NCBI GenBank assembly: GCA_963825595.1
Contig: CAWGUE010000024.1
Coordinates: 62,001 to 126,000 of the forward strand
DNA length: 64,000 bases
Direction of reading: 5' to 3'
DNA from: JARFQH01 sp963825595
GTDB taxonomy: Bacteria > Desulfobacterota > Desulfobacteria > Desulfobacterales > SG8-13
Part shown: piece after piece, positions 52,677 to 62,035 of the stretch
Numbering within the stretch: the stretch's first letter is position 1
Layout: each line of letters opens with the position of its first letter
The notes under the pieces: model-generated
The model's input: only the letters and a program-made list of their open reading frames with translations
Databases searched by the model: none
What the model was told of the DNA's origin: nothing
Made by a program: the position numbers and the translations under genes

Positions 52677-53411
52677 ATGGGTCAGGGTATGGATACGTAC
52701 ACTTCCGACACTTTCTTCAACGGCCGTCTCCAGGTCGGGCAGTTCCGCAGCGGCTACCGTTTTTCCATCGACTCGATTATCCTTGCCCATCACGTTCGCC
52801 TTCGTCCCGGTGAAATTGTACTGGACCTGGGCACGGGATGCGGCATTGTTGCGCTGATACTGGCCTACCGTCATCCGGAATCGACCGTCATCGGGGTCGA
52901 AATCCAGCGCGTGTTGGCCGACCTTGCCTGCGCCAACATGCGCGCCAACGGTATGCAGGACCGCGTCCACATTTTGTGTCGCGACATGAAAGGCCTGACC
53001 GCGGCCAACCTTCCGCAGCCGGCAGATTGGGTCGTATCGAATCCGCCCTATCACAAAAATAACGCCGGCCGACTGAACCCGAATCGACAGAAAGCGGTGG
53101 CCCGGCACGAGATCGAAGTGACATTTGAAGACATTGTCATCACCGCCGCCAAGACGCTGCGCACCGGAGGCAGATTTATCACGGTTTATACGGCTGATCG
53201 ATCAATTGAAGCCATGGTTCACATGCGTGCCGCCGGTATCGAACCGAAACTCTGCCGCATGATTCACTCCGCCGAATCGACAAATGCCAAGTTGGTTCTG
53301 ATCGAAGGGGTCAAAGGCGCGCGCCCGGGTGTCGTCATCCCCCCGCCCCTGAAAATCTATCAGGAGGCGGGTGACTATACTGAAGAGATTGCAGAAATGT
53401 TTCGCGCGTGA
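52677..53411 (+). CDS. tRNA1(Val) adenine-N6 methyltransferase (TrmN6-like)
   Basis: A 244-residue SAM-dependent methyltransferase. The SAM loop is VLDLGTGCGIVALIL, the acidic strand is GVEIQ, and the catalytic motif is VVSNPPYHKN, which marks base-amino N6 methylases of the TrmN6 (YfiC) family. The final residues (about 175-240) are the substrate region. The ATG at 52677 or 52689 could be used. It converges on the DUF1015 gene with a gap of 35 bases. Confidence 0.85.
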   Translation: MGQGMDTYTSDTFFNGRLQVGQFRSGYRFSIDSIILAHHVRLRPGEIVLDLGTGCGIVALILAYRHPESTVIGVEIQRVLADLACANMRANGMQDRVHILCRDMKGLTAANLPQPADWVVSNPPYHKNNAGRLNPNRQKAVARHEIEVTFEDIVITAAKTLRTGGRFITVYTADRSIEAMVHMRAAGIEPKLCRMIHSAESTNAKLVLIEGVKGARPGVVIPPPLKIYQEAGDYTEEIAEMFRA

Positions 53412-53446
53412 GCAGCACACCGGAGGAGGTGTGCGCGGCCTTCCGG

Positions 53447-54781
53447 TCAGGGGGTGAGCCGATTGATGACCAATCCTGTGGTGACTTTCGGATAGAAATA
53501 GGTCGCTTTTCTGGGCATGACCAGTCCGCTGTCGGCCACATCACGCACTTGCTTCACACTGGTGGGGTTCAGCAGAAAACAGACATCGAATTCCCCGCCA
53601 GTAACACGTGCAGCGGCCTCCTGGGCATTGGTGGTGTAAGCGATGAGTTTTTCATTGTCGAGCCGGGCCTGGTCGAAACGGAGGAACTTAGTAAATAACA
53701 CCTGTGTCAGGACCACGACATCCAGTTGCCGCAGTGGGCCCGACAAATCCGGCCCGAACAGCTCGTCCATAGAGTCGGCTTCGCTCATGGTCAGGCGGTA
53801 AAACGCATTGCGACCTTTCATGTACATACCGATCGAACTCCGCTCACCGTGGCCTTGTATGTCGGCGACAAACCTCAACAGAGCCTTATCACGCTCGTCT
53901 TCCCGGAACGGAAATGCATCAACCTTAAATAACGACCGCGCACTTTCTAGGAGCCTATCCAGAGCCGATTGGGACACTTCTTTGAGCAATCGATGCGCCG
54001 GCCTGATGATCAGGCCCGGATCAGCCATGCTGCTGAGGTACATCATGACAAAGTTGGCCGGGTGCTCAAAGGGAAGACTGGGATGGGTTTCGTGCATCCA
54101 ATTGCGGAAGTTCAAGGCGGTTTCGTAGCGATGGTGGCCGTCAGCGATGTAGAGTTTCCGCGAGCGTATCGCGTCGGTCAGTTCCAGCACCATGCGGGGA
54201 TCAACGATCCGCCAGAGCTTGTGTCGGCAGCCATCAAGGGCATTGAAGTCAATATCCGCTTCGATTTGCTCGGTCAATTGCCGCATGCTATCGAACATCA
54301 TCCCGTCATCATCCGGAACCATTGAGAATATCGGGCTGAAATTGGCGTGGCAAGCCTTCATCAGCTCCAAACGTTCGGATTTAACATTGGTAAACGTCCG
54401 TTCGTGCGGCAGTATGACACCGGCATCGTAAGGGCTTAGTTTCACGAGAGCGATTAGGCCGAATCGCCTGTAATCCTTCTGATCGGCGTTGAAATCCAGA
54501 GTCGTCAGGTAGAATGCAGGCTTGCTGTCTTTAATGAAGATGGCATCGGTCAGCCATTTTGTCAGGTAATCGGCGGCGCGGCTATGGGGATTACTGACGC
54601 GGGTATCATAGGCGGTCGTTTTTCCACGGATGAGCCGGATCATGTTGAAGGGGCTGTTTTGGTAAAACCGATCCTGTTCCGTGTTCGAGATAACGTCGAA
54701 GGGCGGCGTGATGACATCGGCCAGACGATCTACTTTTCCCGGATTATAGAGAATTCCCCTGAAGGGAAGCACTTCCGCCAT
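53447..54781 (-). CDS. DUF1015 family protein
   Basis: A 444-residue cytoplasmic protein. The N-terminal PFRGILYNPGKVDRLADVITPPFDVI and the central YIADGHHRYETAL are the hallmarks of DUF1015, a family of unknown function that is widespread in deltaproteobacteria and clostridia. No signal peptide or membrane helix. It is alone between the methyltransferase and the tRNA genes. The 54782-55033 gap shows only a few short dyads. Confidence 0.88.
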   Translation of the reverse strand: MAEVLPFRGILYNPGKVDRLADVITPPFDVISNTEQDRFYQNSPFNMIRLIRGKTTAYDTRVSNPHSRAADYLTKWLTDAIFIKDSKPAFYLTTLDFNADQKDYRRFGLIALVKLSPYDAGVILPHERTFTNVKSERLELMKACHANFSPIFSMVPDDDGMMFDSMRQLTEQIEADIDFNALDGCRHKLWRIVDPRMVLELTDAIRSRKLYIADGHHRYETALNFRNWMHETHPSLPFEHPANFVMMYLSSMADPGLIIRPAHRLLKEVSQSALDRLLESARSLFKVDAFPFREDERDKALLRFVADIQGHGERSSIGMYMKGRNAFYRLTMSEADSMDELFGPDLSGPLRQLDVVVLTQVLFTKFLRFDQARLDNEKLIAYTTNAQEAAARVTGGEFDVCFLLNPTSVKQVRDVADSGLVMPRKATYFYPKVTTGLVINRLTP

Positions 54782-55033
54782 GAATTATTTTCCTTTACAG
54801 TTTGCCAGCGGTATCGAGGTGCCCGGATGGTTTCGGGCTGTAGCCCAAACAGAAGCGTCGATCGGGCGGGACGTCCCGCACCGAGGGGGAACCTCATTCC
54901 GCCCTGACCTTGAACCCAAACTCTCATTTTGATATGGCTCATGGTAACGGCTGTCGCCGCCGGATGAGACGTGGCGCATGATTGCCAGTCTGATACTAAA
55001 AAGCCGGGGTGAGTTCAAGTCAAAAGAAGGTAG

Positions 55034-55062
55034 TTGACAGAATATTCCAAAAACGTTATTCA
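55034..55062 (+). promoter_or_regulatory. Sigma-70 promoter for tRNA-Ser
   Basis: TTGACA (55034-55039), 17-base spacer, TATTCA (55057-55062). Transcription would begin near 55069, about 25 bases before the first tRNA. Confidence 0.75.
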
Positions 55063-55093
55063 GTGCATCCGCGTAGGGTTGAAGGAGGGATCC

Positions 55094-55186
55094 GGAGAGG
55101 TGGCCGAGCGGTTGAAGGCCCCGCTCTCGAAAAGCGGTATCCTGTCAAAAACGGGATCGTGGGTTCGAATCCCACCCTCTCCGCCA
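55094..55186 (+). tRNA. tRNA-Ser (anticodon CGA)
   Basis: GGAGAGG (55094-55100) pairs with CCTCTCC (55176-55182), followed by discriminator G and an encoded CCA. The anticodon loop is CTCGAAA flanked by CCGCT/AGCGG, giving anticodon CGA for UCG. A long variable arm and the GGTTCGAATCC T-arm identify a class II serine tRNA. Confidence 0.97.
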
Positions 55187-55310
55187 CTGTTACAAGGCAT
55201 TTGTTACGCCATACACTTTGGGGAATGGCGCCATTGGCGTGATTCTGCAGAAAATGTATTCGAGATCCCCCCGCCTCATGACTTTCTCGATTGCTATCCC
55301 GCTGAATTGC

Positions 55311-55404
55311 GGAGAGATGTCCGAGCTGGCTGAAGGAGCACGACTGGAAATCGTGTGTGCTGTCAAAAGCGGCACCGAGGGTTCGAATCCCTCTCTCTCC
55401 GCCA
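55311..55404 (+). tRNA. tRNA-Ser (anticodon GGA)
   Basis: GGAGAGA (55311-55317) pairs with TCTCTCC (55394-55400), then G and CCA. The anticodon loop CTGGAAA between CACGA and TCGTG gives GGA for UCC/UCU. It has a long variable arm. It is 124 bases from the first tRNA-Ser and is probably on the same transcript. Confidence 0.97.
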
Positions 55405-55509
55405 TCAATGCTTGAAAACCCTACCCGAAAGATTCAGTTGATACACAGCCGACTGCGTCCGGGCAACCGTCTCCCCGGATGATCAGCGGCTCACCCGAAA
55501 AGGGATTTC

Positions 55510-57195
55510 ATGTCCTATCTGGTTCTTGCGCGCAAATACCGTCCTCAGAAATTTGACACAGTCATCGACCAGGACCACATTACCCGGACCCTGTCCAATG
55601 CCATTGCGTCCGACCGCATGGCCCATGCCATCCTGTTCACCGGCCCCCGCGGCACTGGCAAGACAACCGTGGCCCGCATCCTTGCCAAATCCATGAACTG
55701 TTCCAAAGGGCCGACCGCGGAACCATGCGATGGGTGTCAGTCCTGCCGCGAAATCACAACAGGCAGGGCCGTTGATGTTTTTGAAATCGACGGCGCTTCC
55801 AACAACAGTGTCGATCAGGTCCGGGAGCTGCGGGACAATGTCAAATACATGCCGGCCCATAGCCTCTACAAAATCTACATTATCGATGAAGTCCACATGC
55901 TGAGCACGCCGGCATTCAATGCGCTGTTGAAAACGCTCGAAGAACCGCCCGCCCACGTGATGTTCATCTTTGCCACGACCGAACCCCACAAAATTCCGGT
56001 GACCATTCTCTCCCGCTGCCAGCGCCATGACTTCAAACGTATCAGGCTCAAATCAATCACCAGCCACATGCGCGAGCTTTGCCGGCTCGAAGGCCTCGAG
56101 ATATCCGATGAAAGCCTGACATTGATCGCCAGGGAAGCCGGGGGAAGTATGCGTGACGCACTCAGCCTGCTGGACCAGGTAATGGCCTGTTCGAGCTCGG
56201 ATGCACCGGATCGGGACGTCATGGATCTGCTGGGTGTTATCGATCGCGAAACAATTTTTAACTTCTCGGGTGCACTCCTCGATGGCGATTCCCGCGTTGT
56301 ACTCCAGATTCTGGACGATCTCCACGATCATGGTCATGATTTGAAACGCTTCTATTTCGATCTGGTGGAGCATTTCCGAAACTTGGTGGTGGTCAAATTG
56401 AGCCGGCAGGCCGATCGTTTGGTCGACCTGCCGACCCATGAAATCCAGCGCATCCGCGATCAGGTAGCACCGGTAAGTGCCGCCCATTTGAATCAACTCT
56501 TCGATTTGCTGTTCAGGGAAGAGCCCGTTATAAAATTTTCCTCTCAAACAAAGATCGCACTGGAAATGGCAAGCTTCAGGCTGCTTCAGGCCAGACCGGC
56601 GCTGAGCATCGAAACCCTCATCAATCAACTCGATGCGTTGAGAAACGACTTGACCCGTACGACCGAGGGAATCTCTGCACCCCCGGTTAACAAACAGGAT
56701 CCGCCGGCAAGCGCCAGTTTATCCAACCTCAGCGAAACCGACAGCGACTCTTCCGGAGCCGAAGCTGCACCACCCGATAACCCGATTGCCGCTCCCGTCA
56801 GTGGTCCGGGAAATCTTAAATCGGCTTGGGCAAAGATCAAATCAATCATATCGGCCGACTACCCCTCCCTGGCCGCCAATCTAATAAAGTGTCAGTTGAG
56901 ACAATTTGACGAAAACCGCCTGGTAATAGAGGTTACCGGAAACGGATTTAACCTATCCATGATCCAGAAGAGCAAGAATTTGGAAATCATCCGCAGGGTC
57001 TGCAAAGAGGTTTTCGGCAAGGTAATGGAAATCGATGTTCACGCGAGTGCAGAGTCAACCGTCGATACAGTTAAAAAAAAAGAGGATAATCAGATAAAAA
57101 GCGAAGCCCTGAGCCATCCGCTGGTGGCTGAAGCGCTGGATATATTCGATGGAAAGCTTATGGACGTGAGAATATTAAAGGAGGATGATGCATGA
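55510..57195 (+). CDS. dnaX: DNA polymerase III subunit gamma/tau
   Basis: 561 residues. Walker A FTGPRGTGKTTVARI (about 43-57), the zinc-binding cluster CSKG...CDGCQSC (about 64-79), Walker B IYIIDEVHMLS and the SRC sensor motif (LSRCQRHDF) are all present. It is the clamp-loader ATPase. The C-terminal 200 residues vary in this family. A run of nine A at 57073-57081 near the end of the gene could allow slippage to a short form. First gene of the conserved dnaX-ybaB-recR block. Confidence 0.96.
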   Translation: MSYLVLARKYRPQKFDTVIDQDHITRTLSNAIASDRMAHAILFTGPRGTGKTTVARILAKSMNCSKGPTAEPCDGCQSCREITTGRAVDVFEIDGASNNSVDQVRELRDNVKYMPAHSLYKIYIIDEVHMLSTPAFNALLKTLEEPPAHVMFIFATTEPHKIPVTILSRCQRHDFKRIRLKSITSHMRELCRLEGLEISDESLTLIAREAGGSMRDALSLLDQVMACSSSDAPDRDVMDLLGVIDRETIFNFSGALLDGDSRVVLQILDDLHDHGHDLKRFYFDLVEHFRNLVVVKLSRQADRLVDLPTHEIQRIRDQVAPVSAAHLNQLFDLLFREEPVIKFSSQTKIALEMASFRLLQARPALSIETLINQLDALRNDLTRTTEGISAPPVNKQDPPASASLSNLSETDSDSSGAEAAPPDNPIAAPVSGPGNLKSAWAKIKSIISADYPSLAANLIKCQLRQFDENRLVIEVTGNGFNLSMIQKSKNLEIIRRVCKEVFGKVMEIDVHASAESTVDTVKKKEDNQIKSEALSHPLVAEALDIFDGKLMDVRILKEDDA

Positions 57196-57503
57196 AAGGC
57201 ATGGGGAACATGATGAAGCAGGCCCAGAAACTGCAGGCAAAAATGCTGCGCCTTCAGGATGAATTGGCTGCGAAAACAGTAGAATCTGCTGCCGGCGGCG
57301 GTATGGTCAAGGTCGTCGCCAACGGAAAACAACAAATTGTGGCCATTCAGATCGAAAAGGAAGTGGTCGACCCTGAAGATGTCGATATGCTGCAGGATCT
57401 CATCTTGGCTGCCGTTAACGATGCCTTGACGCAATCTCAGGAAATGGTGTCGACCGAAATGGCCAAGCTGACGGGCGGTATGAGCATACCGGGTTTGACA
57501 TGA
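57192..57503 (+). CDS. YbaB/EbfC nucleoid-associated protein
   Basis: 103 residues, standard length. GMGNMMKQAQKLQAKMLRLQDEL is the typical N-terminal helix. It binds DNA as a dimer. It overlaps the end of dnaX by four bases and the start of recR by four bases, so the three are coupled. Confidence 0.95.
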   Translation: MKGMGNMMKQAQKLQAKMLRLQDELAAKTVESAAGGGMVKVVANGKQQIVAIQIEKEVVDPEDVDMLQDLILAAVNDALTQSQEMVSTEMAKLTGGMSIPGLT

Positions 57504-58102
57504 ATTATTACCCTAAAACCATCCGAAATGTCATCGCACATATTTCGAAACTGCCGGGTATCGGCGAGAAAACGGCCGAGCGATTGACAATGCACCTGCT
57601 GCGCACCCCTCGCATGGAAGTCGAACAGCTCGCTCGAAGCATCCTGGATCTCAAGTCGAGCGTTCGATTGTGTGGTCAATGCTTCGGCTTGAGCGATGCC
57701 GACATTTGCAACATCTGCAGCAATCCGCGCCGCGACCGACAACTTTTATGCGTTGTTGAGCAACCGGCCGACATGGTGTCCATCGAAAAATCGGGCGCAT
57801 TCACCGGGCGCTACCATATCCTGGGTGGCACCCTGTCCCCCATAAACGGCATTGGACCCGATCAAATCCGGATCGGAGAACTACTGAGCCGGTTGAACAA
57901 GGAAAGTGTTGGCGAGGTTATCCTGGCGACCAGCACGACCGTTGAGGGGGAATCGACCGCCGCTTATATTGCCGATCGGCTGCAGAACATCCCGGTCAAG
58001 ATAACGCGTATCGCAACGGGAGTGCCCATCGGCGGCGACTTAAAATATACCGATCAGGTAACTCTGAAATGTGCCCTGGAGGGCCGCCATGCCCTCAGAT
58101 AG
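57500..58102 (+). CDS. recR: Recombination mediator RecR
   Basis: 200 residues. The helix-hairpin-helix LPGIGEKTAERLTMHLL, the zinc finger CGQCFGLSDADICNIC and the Toprim domain (LLCVVEQPADMVSIEK, with IRIGELLSRL after it) are complete. It acts with RecFO in gap repair. It overlaps the start of the YkgJ-family gene by 14 bases. Confidence 0.96.
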   Translation: MNYYPKTIRNVIAHISKLPGIGEKTAERLTMHLLRTPRMEVEQLARSILDLKSSVRLCGQCFGLSDADICNICSNPRRDRQLLCVVEQPADMVSIEKSGAFTGRYHILGGTLSPINGIGPDQIRIGELLSRLNKESVGEVILATSTTVEGESTAAYIADRLQNIPVKITRIATGVPIGGDLKYTDQVTLKCALEGRHALR

Positions 58103-58508
58103 CTTGACATCACAGGAGATCTTCGAATGCCGCAAATGTGGTGATTGCTGCAAGGGTTACGGCGGGACTTATCTCTCCAAGGCAGACATCGTCAACATCG
58201 CCGCCTATATCGGGATGTCCCCTGAAACTTTCAAGTCGACCCACTGCCGAATATCGGGTGACAGGCCCCTTCTGGCACAAAAGGCGAATGGATATTGCGT
58301 CTTCTGGGACCGGGTCTGCACCATCCATCCGGTTAAACCCCGCATGTGCCGTCAGTGGCCATATATCGAAAATGTGTTGAGGGAAGTGGAAAACTGGCGA
58401 GTCATGGGCGCCATGTGTCCCGGTATCCGGTCTGATGCACCGGAAAGAATTGTCAGGCAGCGCGTGCGCGAAGAACTTCAGGCTGCACCCTACAAGGACG
58501 AGGGATGA
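58089..58508 (+). CDS. YkgJ-family CxxCxxCC protein
   Basis: 139 residues from the ATG at 58089 (GGAGG just upstream, inside recR). The zinc- or Fe-S-binding cluster CRKCGDCCKGYGG lies near the N-terminus and further Cys residues follow in YCVFWDRVCTIHPVKPRMCRQWPY. The family is of unknown function but common in deltaproteobacteria. It probably shares the dnaX operon; a family A repeat starts nine bases after its stop. Confidence 0.88.
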   Translation: MPSDSLTSQEIFECRKCGDCCKGYGGTYLSKADIVNIAAYIGMSPETFKSTHCRISGDRPLLAQKANGYCVFWDRVCTIHPVKPRMCRQWPYIENVLREVENWRVMGAMCPGIRSDAPERIVRQRVREELQAAPYKDEG

Positions 58509-58516
58509 TCGACTCA

Positions 58517-58673
58517 TAGAAGTGGTTTCAAAACCTCAGATCAGGATTGAGGGCAAGGCGCGGCGTATTCAATGATACGTCCGCAGGGGCGCGGGTTAAG
58601 GCCCTGCAACCCTGCCAGTGAAGGTCTGCAACACAGCCATCGGGCCTTAGATGGAGTTATGAAACCACTCCTA
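58517..58673. repeat. Family A MITE-like repeat (copy 4)
   Basis: 157 bases, beginning TAGAAGTGGTTTCAAAACC and ending GTTATGAAACCACTCCTA, near-perfect inverted ends. No open frame inside. Confidence 0.8.
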
Positions 58674-58716
58674 AACAAGATGTCAAATCGACGTGCCTGA
58701 ACAGCCATCTTTGGCT

Positions 58717-59004
58717 CTAGCCGATCTTCCAGCGATGAATATCCATAACCTTGAAGGCGGTATTTTCTTCCCCGTCTGTGAGGATTCGGCTGATGATGCG
58801 TTTGTCTTCAAGCTCATGCAACCCCTGGACCAGCGCCGCTTCGGTTCCATTCCAGACTTCGGCGAGGTTCTTGGAGGTGACGCTGCGACCGGCATCGGTT
58901 AATCCGCACACCAACAGGTAGACGGAAATCGTTTCCACGGAAAGGCCGAGGTCGAATATGGCCTGATTCATGGTCGGCCCGGCGCCGTGTTCTTGGGTAT
59001 GCAT
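58717..59004 (-). CDS. Small winged-helix-like hypothetical protein
   Basis: A 95-residue protein with AAAGGAGG just upstream of its ATG, so the start is secure. The sequence SVETISVYLLVCGLTDAGRSVTSKNLAEVWNGTEAALVQGLHELEDKRIISRIL has the helix-turn-helix-strand rhythm of a winged helix (as in DnaD- or MarR-like proteins). Function is unknown. It is alone between the repeat and the fumarate reductase operon; the 59005-59250 gap shows no gene. Confidence 0.65.
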   Translation of the reverse strand: MHTQEHGAGPTMNQAIFDLGLSVETISVYLLVCGLTDAGRSVTSKNLAEVWNGTEAALVQGLHELEDKRIISRILTDGEENTAFKVMDIHRWKIG

Positions 59005-59251
59005 AGTTGCCTCCTTTCAAAGCGGCAGAAATCGAAACGATACGGTGGTACAATACCATGCGCCCGAGGGTGTGAACTGGATTCCTCCCGCAGGGTCCCG
59101 GGCACCCGGATGCGATACCGCATTCCAGCCAATAGTGCGGTGCGCCCTCAGCACCTAAATTACGACCGGTCAAACGAATGTAGCGATCCGTTGTAATCCT
59201 TCCGATAAGGGGTCCTGGAAAATCAACCCCTGCGCCCGATTATCTGATTTA

Positions 59252-59296
59252 CAAAAAAAAACGGGAGGCCACCGATTGAGGCGGCGTTTCCCGTTT
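59252..59296 (-). terminator. Terminator of the fumarate reductase operon
   Basis: Minus strand: AAACGGGA, a partly paired 22-base loop, TCCCGTTT, then a run of nine or more T. It lies about 55 bases past the frdB stop. Confidence 0.8.
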
Positions 59297-59349
59297 GCCG
59301 AAATAAGGACCAAAAACCTTCTCCTCGATAGTCCCCTATCGTTAATCCG

Positions 59350-60114
59350 TCATTTCTCGGTCGAGAAAATGCGGGATTTTAGATACTCCCGGTTCAGCCG
59401 AGCAATATTGATGATGGAAATTTCTTTCGGGCATTCAGCCTCGCACTCCCTTTCGTTGGTGCAGTTACCGAATCCCAGACGGTCCATCTCGCGCACCATG
59501 GCAGAGGCCCGCTTTAGGGCTTCGGGCCGTCCCTGGGGCAGCAAAGCCAGATGGGAGACTTTGGCCCCCAGGAAAAGCATCGCCGATGCGTTCGGGCAGG
59601 CGGCGACACAGGCCCCGCAACCGATGCAGGCGGCGGCATCCATCGCCAATTCGGCGGTTTCCTCTGGAATCAATAGAGCGTTGGCATCCGGAGCCCCGCC
59701 GGTATTGGCGGAAATGTAACCGCCGGCCTGGATCATTTTGTCAAGCGCGCTGCGATCGACCACGAGATCTTTGATAATCTTGAACGCCCGGGACCGCCAT
59801 GGTTCAATGACGATCGTGTCGCCGTCCGCGAAATGGCGCATATGCAGCTGGCAGAGGCTCGTTCCTTTCTGGGGACCATGGGGACGACCGTTGACCACCG
59901 CACCGCAAGAGCCGCAGATCCCTTCGCGGCAATCGTGATCGAAGGCGATCGGTTCCTTGCCTGCCAAAGTTAACTCTTCGTTGACGACATCGATCATTTC
60001 CAGAAACGACATGTCAGTCGATATGTCACGGGCGTCAAACGTTTCCAGCTTCCCCGCGGTTGCCGGACCCTTTTGGCGCCATATTTTTAACGTTAAATTA
60101 ATGGCATTCGTCAC
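59350..60114 (-). CDS. frdB: Fumarate reductase/succinate dehydrogenase iron-sulfur subunit
   Basis: 254 residues. The [2Fe-2S] motif CREGICGSCGAVVNG with C...C is at the N-terminal plant-ferredoxin domain, and the C-terminal domain has CIGCGACVAACPNAS and CTNERECEAECPKEIS for the [4Fe-4S] and [3Fe-4S] clusters. Electron transfer subunit between flavin and heme. It overlaps the end of frdA by four bases (ATGA). Confidence 0.95.
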   Translation of the reverse strand: MTNAINLTLKIWRQKGPATAGKLETFDARDISTDMSFLEMIDVVNEELTLAGKEPIAFDHDCREGICGSCGAVVNGRPHGPQKGTSLCQLHMRHFADGDTIVIEPWRSRAFKIIKDLVVDRSALDKMIQAGGYISANTGGAPDANALLIPEETAELAMDAAACIGCGACVAACPNASAMLFLGAKVSHLALLPQGRPEALKRASAMVREMDRLGFGNCTNERECEAECPKEISIINIARLNREYLKSRIFSTEK

Positions 60115-62024
60115 TTGTAACTCCTTTGGCTCAATTCAACGTTTTCGAATATCAGCGGTTCTTTATCGAATTCCGGGTCCTTGCCTGGACCGGTGTATGA
60201 CCAGGCCGCCACATGGCAAAATTTTTCGTCATCTCTTTGGGCCTCATTTTCATCTGTCTGGTAGGCCTCATTGAAATGACCACCGCAGGATTCCTGCCGA
60301 GCCAAAGCATCGGTCACCATCAGCTCGGCGAATTCCATATAGTCGGCCACCCGGCCAGCGCGCTCGAGGCTCTGGTTAAAATCCTTGTCAACCCCGGGTA
60401 CCATGACGTTTTCCCAGAATTCCTCCCTCAGCTCCTGGATCATGTGTCGGGCCTTTTCGAGACCGTCGTTGTTGCGGGCCATACCGCAGTGGTCCCACAT
60501 GATCAATCCGAGCTGACGGTGGAAATCATCCACAGTCCGCTTACCGTTAATGGTCAGCAATTGACTTATCCGTTCACCGGCTTCCTTGGCCGTATCTTTG
60601 AAAGCCGCATGGCTCGTGTTTATTTCTTGAAAAGATTTTCCGGCCAGATATCCGCCGATGGTGTACGGAATAACAAAATAACCGTCCGCCAGGCCTTGCA
60701 TCAGTGCGCTGGCACCGAGGCGGTTGGCGCCGTGATCGGAGAAATTGGCCTCCCCGAGCACGAAGAGTCCGTCGACCGTGCTCATCAGGTTGTAGTCCAC
60801 CCACACACCTCCCATGGTGTAGTGCACCGCCGGATAAATCATCATGGGCGTTTTATACGGATCATCACCGGTTATTTTCTCGTACATCTGAAAGAGATTG
60901 CCGTATTTTCTGGCAATAACCTCGGCACCATCACGCTTGATGGCATCAGCAAAGTCGAGATAAACGGCCAAACCGGTGTCCCCGACCCCTTTGCCCATAT
61001 CGCACTGCTCTTTGGCATTGCGGGAGGCCACATCTCGGGGTACCAAATTGCCGAAACTGGGGTACTTGCTTTCCAGATAATAGTCTCTTTCCGCCTCACT
61101 GAACTGCTGCGGCGATCTCTTGTCGCCGGGTTCTTTCGGCACCCACACCCGTCCATCGTTCCTCAGGCTTTCACTCATGAGGGTCAACTTGGACTGGTAG
61201 GTTCCATGAACCGGGATGCAGGTCGGATGTATCTGGGTGAAACAGGGGTTGGCAAAAGCTGCGCCGCGTTTGTAAACTTTAAAAGACGCCGAAACGTTCG
61301 AGGCCATGGCATTGGTGGAGAGAAAAAAGACGTTTCCGTATCCACCGGTACACAAAACCACGGCATGGGCGGCATGGGTTTCGATTTCCCCGCTGATCAG
61401 GTTCCGAACCACAATGCCCCGCGCCTGACCGTTGGCAACAACCAGGTCCAGCATCTCCCGGCGCGGGAACATCTGCACTTTCCCTATCGCAACCTGCCGC
61501 ATTAGGGCGCTGTATGCCCCCAACAGCAGCTGCTGACCTGTTTGGCCCCGGGCGTAGAATGTCCGTGAGACCTGGGCGCCGCCGAAACTACGGTTAGCGA
61601 GCAACCCCCCGTAATCGCGCGCAAAAGGAACCCCCTGGGCGACGCACTGGTCGATAATGTTGTTGCTGATCTGTGCCAGACGGTAGACATTGGCTTCCCG
61701 GGCCCTGAAGTCGCCACCTTTGACGGTATCGTAGAACAGCCGCCAGATGCTGTCGCCTTCGTTGGTGTAATTCTTGGCGGCATTGATGCCTCCCTGCGCG
61801 GCGATGCTGTGCGCACGGCGGGGCGAGTCCTGGATGCAGAATGTTTTGACGTTGTATCCCAATTCAGCCAGGGAAGCGGATGCAGACCCGCCGGCCAGAC
61901 CGGTGCCGACGACAATGATGTCATATTTGCGTTTGTTGGCCGGATTGACCAGCTTTAATTCAAAACGATAACGGTCCCACTTGTCCGCTAAGGAACCGGC
62001 GGGTATCTTTCCATCGAGCGGCAT
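60111..62024 (-). CDS. frdA: Fumarate reductase/succinate dehydrogenase flavoprotein
   Basis: 637 residues. FAD-binding GTGLAGGSASASLAELGY at about 38-55, covalent FAD His in RAHSIAAQGGINA, and SRTFYARGQTGQQLL with catalytic side chains, are the B/E-type pattern. This type runs either way, with menaquinone in anaerobes. Second gene of frdC-frdA-frdB (order C, A, B on the minus strand), 12 bases after frdC. Confidence 0.95.
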   Translation of the reverse strand: MPLDGKIPAGSLADKWDRYRFELKLVNPANKRKYDIIVVGTGLAGGSASASLAELGYNVKTFCIQDSPRRAHSIAAQGGINAAKNYTNEGDSIWRLFYDTVKGGDFRAREANVYRLAQISNNIIDQCVAQGVPFARDYGGLLANRSFGGAQVSRTFYARGQTGQQLLLGAYSALMRQVAIGKVQMFPRREMLDLVVANGQARGIVVRNLISGEIETHAAHAVVLCTGGYGNVFFLSTNAMASNVSASFKVYKRGAAFANPCFTQIHPTCIPVHGTYQSKLTLMSESLRNDGRVWVPKEPGDKRSPQQFSEAERDYYLESKYPSFGNLVPRDVASRNAKEQCDMGKGVGDTGLAVYLDFADAIKRDGAEVIARKYGNLFQMYEKITGDDPYKTPMMIYPAVHYTMGGVWVDYNLMSTVDGLFVLGEANFSDHGANRLGASALMQGLADGYFVIPYTIGGYLAGKSFQEINTSHAAFKDTAKEAGERISQLLTINGKRTVDDFHRQLGLIMWDHCGMARNNDGLEKARHMIQELREEFWENVMVPGVDKDFNQSLERAGRVADYMEFAELMVTDALARQESCGGHFNEAYQTDENEAQRDDEKFCHVAAWSYTGPGKDPEFDKEPLIFENVELSQRSYK

Positions 62025-62035
62025 GCAAAACCTCC

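Noticed and set aside
55405..55509. Possible SRP RNA (ffs) between tRNA-Ser and dnaX, where it occurs in some bacteria
   Set aside because: The conserved GGAAGCAGCC apical loop is not present.
60213..61505. 430-residue open frame on the plus strand
   Set aside because: It is antisense to frdA, whose motifs are complete; the frame is kept open by codon bias and shows no family motif.
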